A stretch of DNA of 6,989 nt from NCBI GenBank assembly GCA_964601355.1, contig CAZRNB010000141.1:1-6989 (forward strand), read 5' to 3'. A model generated the notes under the pieces. It saw only the letters and a program-made list of their open reading frames with translations. It had not been told where the DNA came from and made no database searches. Of the stretch, positions 5,722 through 6,989 are shown one piece after another. The DNA comes from CAZRNB01 sp964601355 (GTDB lineage: Bacteria; Planctomycetota; Phycisphaerae; Sedimentisphaerales; Anaerobacaceae). Within the stretch, counting starts at the first letter, position 1, and each line of letters begins with the position of its first letter. The position numbers and the translations under genes are program-made.

Positions 5722-6989
5722 ATGTTTTTATTTAGTTTTAAACGCACAATAAAGCTGGGTGTGAAAAGCCTGTGGATGCACAAGCTGCGTTCCACTTTGA
5801 CGGCATTGGGTATTATCTTCGGCGTATCTTCGGTTATCGCTATGCTGGCGATCGGCGAAGGGGCCAGCCGGGATGCGCAGGAAAAGATCGCGCAGCTCGG
5901 CAGTCATAATATTATTATAACTACCACCAAGCCTCCTGAAGAGCAGTCTGCGGTCGGCCAGCAGCAAACCATGAATGAATATGGCCTGACGTATTCCGAC
6001 GCTGAGCGTTTCCGCAATGCCATACCTGATGTCCAGATTATCGTGCCTAATCGTCGTCTTTTACAACAGGCACAGTACCGCACTCACAGAGCATCCATAG
6101 AAGTCATCGGAACAGTGCCGTGGTATCCGGAGATTTCACAGCTCCGGGTAAAATACGGGCGGTTTATCAGCAGCACAGATATGCACTACAAACAGGGTAT
6201 ATGTGTTGTTGATGAAAAGCTGGTTAAAGAGTTGTTCGGCTTTGACAGTCCGATAGGCCAGGACGTCAAGATTACCAGCGATTATTATCGGGTCGTGGGT
6301 ATTGCTACCGAACAGTCAAGCGCCAAAGCGGTGAGTAGTCTTAAGGGCGAGGAAGCTGCACCGGCGAAGAAAGCCGGTGCAAACTTAGGCGGCATATATA
6401 TTCCTTTGACCACGGTCAGAGATCGTTTCGGTGAGATGTCTATGCAGATTAGCTCAAGCAGCGGACGAACCGTGGAAAGAGTTGAGCTGCAGGAAATTAT
6501 TGTGAAAGTCCGCGATATAGACGAGGTGCTGGGGACACGTCAAAGCGTGCAGACATTGATGGGCCGGTTCCACAAGAAAAATGACTATGAAATAGTTGTT
6601 CCCCTGGAGCTGATGAGAAAGGCCAAGGACGTTCAGCGGATTTTCACTATTGTTTTGGGATCGATCGCCGCAATCTCACTTTTAGTTGGCGGTATTGGAA
6701 TTATGAATATTATGCTGGCTACCGTCAGCGAGCGAACGCGGGAGATCGGTATTCGGCGGGCTTTGGGGGCCAAGAAACGCGACATTATCTTTCAATTCCT
6801 CTCAGAGACGCTGATTTTAACGTTGTTTGGCGGCATCCTGGGGATTATTTTAGGCTCTTCCATACCATTTACGGTGACTCATTTCAGCCAGATGCGGACG
6901 GTGATTTCCATTTCTTCCTTATTCATGGCTTTTGGTATCAGCGCAGCGGTGGGGGTAACTTTTGGCTTGTATCCGGCCTATCGCGCCGC
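5722..6989 (+). CDS. MacB/FtsX-type ABC permease (partial, 3' end off window)
   Basis: This is the inner-membrane subunit of the pump, coupling ATP hydrolysis to periplasmic conformational change (mechanotransmission). The 422 residues present start with an amphipathic N-terminus and TM1 (about 24-45, in LRSTLTALGIIFGVSSVIAM), followed by a MacB periplasmic core domain (about 46-300). Then come TM2 (306-333, ending GGIGIMNIMLATVSERTREI with the coupling motif EIGIRRALGA, 341-350), TM3 (about 357-384) and TM4 (about 394-418). It ends in the family motif GLYPAYRA; only a short C-terminal tail (ending like DPIEALR in relatives) should be missing. GGTGA at 5710-5714, 7 nt upstream, supports ATG 5722; an in-frame GTG at 5701 inside the repeat is less likely. 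A small Ala/Lys-rich loop (209-220) is inserted in the periplasmic domain. It follows the ATPase gene by 131 bp, so co-transcription is likely. Confidence 0.93.
   Translation, partial: MFLFSFKRTIKLGVKSLWMHKLRSTLTALGIIFGVSSVIAMLAIGEGASRDAQEKIAQLGSHNIIITTTKPPEEQSAVGQQQTMNEYGLTYSDAERFRNAIPDVQIIVPNRRLLQQAQYRTHRASIEVIGTVPWYPEISQLRVKYGRFISSTDMHYKQGICVVDEKLVKELFGFDSPIGQDVKITSDYYRVVGIATEQSSAKAVSSLKGEEAAPAKKAGANLGGIYIPLTTVRDRFGEMSMQISSSSGRTVERVELQEIIVKVRDIDEVLGTRQSVQTLMGRFHKKNDYEIVVPLELMRKAKDVQRIFTIVLGSIAAISLLVGGIGIMNIMLATVSERTREIGIRRALGAKKRDIIFQFLSETLILTLFGGILGIILGSSIPFTVTHFSQMRTVISISSLFMAFGISAAVGVTFGLYPAYRA

Noticed and set aside
5344..5967. Three minus-strand frames across the ATPase/permease junction
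   Set aside because: They are shadows of the ATPase and permease genes; the repeated YHSLMVVALF in two of them is just the 28-bp DNA repeat translated.

Overview
The window carries most of an operon for a tripartite, MacAB-TolC-like ABC efflux system, read left to right on the + strand from about 870 to the right edge. It implies a diderm (Gram-negative-type) bacterium with an outer membrane. Three things suggest the Planctomycetota/Phycisphaerae or a neighbouring phylum: an adaptor with a very long helical hairpin and a Gly/Arg-rich tail, a lipoprotein-type TolC, and repeat-studded intergenic gaps. This placement is an inference from style, not from a marker gene.

Positions 1-978 hold no convincing full-length gene. 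There is one weak minus-strand reading frame (263-655) that looks like a hypothetical protein or a gene remnant, a possible three-way-junction RNA fold (92-144), a 26-bp palindrome (191-216) and a long AT-rich stretch. From about 850 the sequence becomes a promoter/leader for the operon: a TATAAT box lying inside a perfect 7-bp-arm inverted repeat (869-887), then a 16-codon leader ORF with its own Shine-Dalgarno (910-960). The leader ORF overlaps two mutually exclusive GC-rich hairpins, ends just before the ribosome binding site of the first gene, and is in the same frame as that gene.

The operon follows. It encodes an outer-membrane efflux lipoprotein of the TolC/OEP family (979-2649). Next, 5 nt after its stop, comes a 707-residue periplasmic adaptor of the MacA/HlyD type (2655-4778), with an unusual C-terminal tail of three nearly identical methionine-rich repeats. 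An AT-rich repeat-bearing gap leads to a MacB/LolD-type ATPase (4865-5590). After a gap with two 28-bp direct repeats comes a MacB/FtsX-type permease (5722 to beyond the right edge, lacking only its last few residues). The MacB function is split into separate ATPase and permease proteins, unlike the fused E. coli MacB.

Working model: the ATPase and permease form an inner-membrane mechanotransmission complex. The adaptor bridges the periplasm and docks on the TolC-like channel, expelling a substrate (drug, peptide, lipid or siderophore-like compound) that the sequence does not identify. The most interesting unexplained signals are the leader ORF/hairpin switch and the Met-rich repeat tail of the adaptor.
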